DNA of 64,000 bases from Clostridiales bacterium (GTDB taxonomy: Bacteria > Bacillota > Clostridia > Lachnospirales > Lachnospiraceae): contig JAGZJZ010000011.1 of the NCBI GenBank assembly GCA_018365455.1, positions 1-64,000 on the forward strand, in the 5' to 3' direction. This document shows positions 62,956-64,000 of the stretch, piece by piece. The stretch's first letter is position 1, and each line of letters starts with the position of its first letter. Position numbers and translations under genes: made by a program. The notes beneath the pieces are model-generated. The model did not search any database, was not told the origin of the DNA, and saw only the letters and a program-made list of their open reading frames with translations.

Positions 62956-64000
62956 TTACATACTCAGCTTCTTTTTTTTCGTCATTTCCGCTTTCTTTTC
63001 CTGTTCCTTTCCCAGCTCTGTCTGGCTGGGGCGTTGCTTTGTTTTTCCGGGATATTCTTCCATACGGCTTTTTTCTTCCCATGCAGGTGCTTTTTCTCCG
63101 ATGGAGCTTTTATCCGGCTGCCCCTGCGTTCTCTCTGTCTGCAATAATGACATCTTTTCTTTTATTTTCCCGATTTCCTCTGCTAATTCCGGATGGGCAG
63201 ACTGGATATACCCAAGTTCTTCCAAAATCCACTCCCTGCCGGCTTCGGAGGTTATGTTTTCTTCCATCAAGCCAATGGCCTGCATCTGATTTTCCCAGCC
63301 ACGGACCCCCTCCTCATAGCCCAGTATCGTATCTTGTTTTTCAATTAGATGTACGATCTGCTGGGCAAGCCGATAGTTTTCCACCACATCGGTATACGCG
63401 GATAATCCATATTCCAAGCTGGTAACAGAAACAGGCTGTGCATACCGGTCCACCAGGACCGGTTCCAAGTCCGCAGAAATTTCGCTTTTTAATACAAAAA
63501 GCTCTTTTTTATCCTGCCCTGGCAGAAGCCGCATCACCACCTGCCAGGTTCCGTTAAGTCCTGGTACCACGATTTTTTCCTTCTTTTCTTCCAGATCCTG
63601 CAGCGCTTTCTCCGTCTGCTCCTTTTGTTCCGTCCCAGCTTCCTGAATCTGCATCGCTCTTAGTCCCTCCCCGATCATTCTTTCTTCCTTAATTCCATCG
63701 TTTTCCAGAACTGCTCCATATTCCTTTTCAAACGCTTCCATCAGCCCTTTTTCTCTTAGGAATCCATAGCATTGATTCAGTTTCCTTTCATTTTCAAGTC
63801 TGGCCTGTTCCATTTCCGTAAGCAGTGCCTCAAAGTTCTGCTGGTAAGCATCCATCTGTTCCACAAAATAAGAAAGGTTTCCCTCCTCTTCCATTGGTTC
63901 CTGTGTTTTATCCGGTGCCGGAATATCCCTTTCCAAAATGCTCACTGCTGGCAGGGATACACCTAGTTCGTCTACCTGGTAGGTGTCTTCCTCTAATTTC
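62956..64000 (-). CDS. Coiled-coil protein of the conjugation cluster (5' end outside window)
   Basis: At least 348 residues; the frame stays open to the window edge, beginning LEEDTYQVDELGVSLPAVSI, so the GTG at 63945 is probably internal. Long charged helices (NFEALLTEMEQARLENERKL) surround a central domain (VVPGLNGTWQVVMRLLPGQ, about 150-200 counted from that GTG), and the C-terminus is rich in Lys/Glu with MTKKKKLSM. It ends 13 bp before the PcfB-like gene and belongs to that operon. I do not recognise the family; position suggests a conjugation accessory factor. Confidence 0.5.
   Translation of the reverse strand, partial: KLEEDTYQVDELGVSLPAVSILERDIPAPDKTQEPMEEEGNLSYFVEQMDAYQQNFEALLTEMEQARLENERKLNQCYGFLREKGLMEAFEKEYGAVLENDGIKEERMIGEGLRAMQIQEAGTEQKEQTEKALQDLEEKKEKIVVPGLNGTWQVVMRLLPGQDKKELFVLKSEISADLEPVLVDRYAQPVSVTSLEYGLSAYTDVVENYRLAQQIVHLIEKQDTILGYEEGVRGWENQMQAIGLMEENITSEAGREWILEELGYIQSAHPELAEEIGKIKEKMSLLQTERTQGQPDKSSIGEKAPAWEEKSRMEEYPGKTKQRPSQTELGKEQEKKAEMTKKKKLSM

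Overview
The window looks like a chromosomal segment of a gut anaerobe of the Firmicutes, most likely the Lachnospiraceae. This rests on the spoIIE-like, tilS, hpt, ftsH gene order, the YesM/YesN-type two-component pair beside a sugar ABC transporter, many cytoplasmic glycoside hydrolases, and GGAGG-type ribosome binding sites before nearly every gene. There are no rRNA genes, recognisable tRNAs or CRISPR arrays.

Region 1 (1-33.8 kb) is mostly carbohydrate and amino-acid metabolism. It has an Eis-like acetyltransferase; a GntR regulator, Cys/Met-type PLP enzyme and UroD-like operon; a glycan operon (binding protein, two permeases, GH106-like enzyme) with a divergent family-6-like hydrolase; the threonine pathway pair tdh-kbl; a siroheme reductase; a polyol dehydrogenase; a repeat-bearing lipoprotein; a GH3 enzyme; an Rpn-type nuclease; a second sugar ABC transporter with its YesM/YesN sensor pair; and a GH13 enzyme. 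The first transporter operon has a textbook promoter with a FadR-like palindrome just downstream of its -10 box. Two gene remnants (EEP hydrolase, GH3 C-terminus) and dispersed MITE-like repeats lie between genes.

Region 2 (34-40 kb) is housekeeping: ftsH, hpt, tilS and a SpoIIE-type phosphatase with a much reduced membrane part. A probable ~110-nt small RNA with its own promoter and terminator lies upstream of the phosphatase gene.

Region 3 (40-64 kb) is accessory and looks richer in A+T by eye. It starts with small regulators, a HipA-like kinase/DUF3037 pair and an AbrB-like gene next to a secreted leucine-rich-repeat (LRR) protein. It continues with a Tad-like pilus locus on the minus strand: an Flp-like pilin, a TadA-type ATPase, a fused TadB-TadC protein, two tiny pilin-like peptides, a pilin-like segment fused to an LRR ectodomain, two pseudopilins, and a 2377-residue LRR/beta-helix surface protein. 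Upstream are conjugation-type genes (VirD4-like coupling protein, PcfB-like repeat protein, a partial coiled-coil protein).

The most interesting signal is this Tad-like locus. It encodes a family of proteins starting with an MKx-x-x-EEYG motif, which is carried both by 34-60 residue peptides and by the LRR protein. Just upstream of its putative promoter is an array of eight GTTCCC-like units spaced 10 or 11 bp, that is, in phase with the DNA helix. I infer a cell-surface adhesion pilus carried on or near a mobile element and controlled through that array. I cannot place the element's ends in this window.
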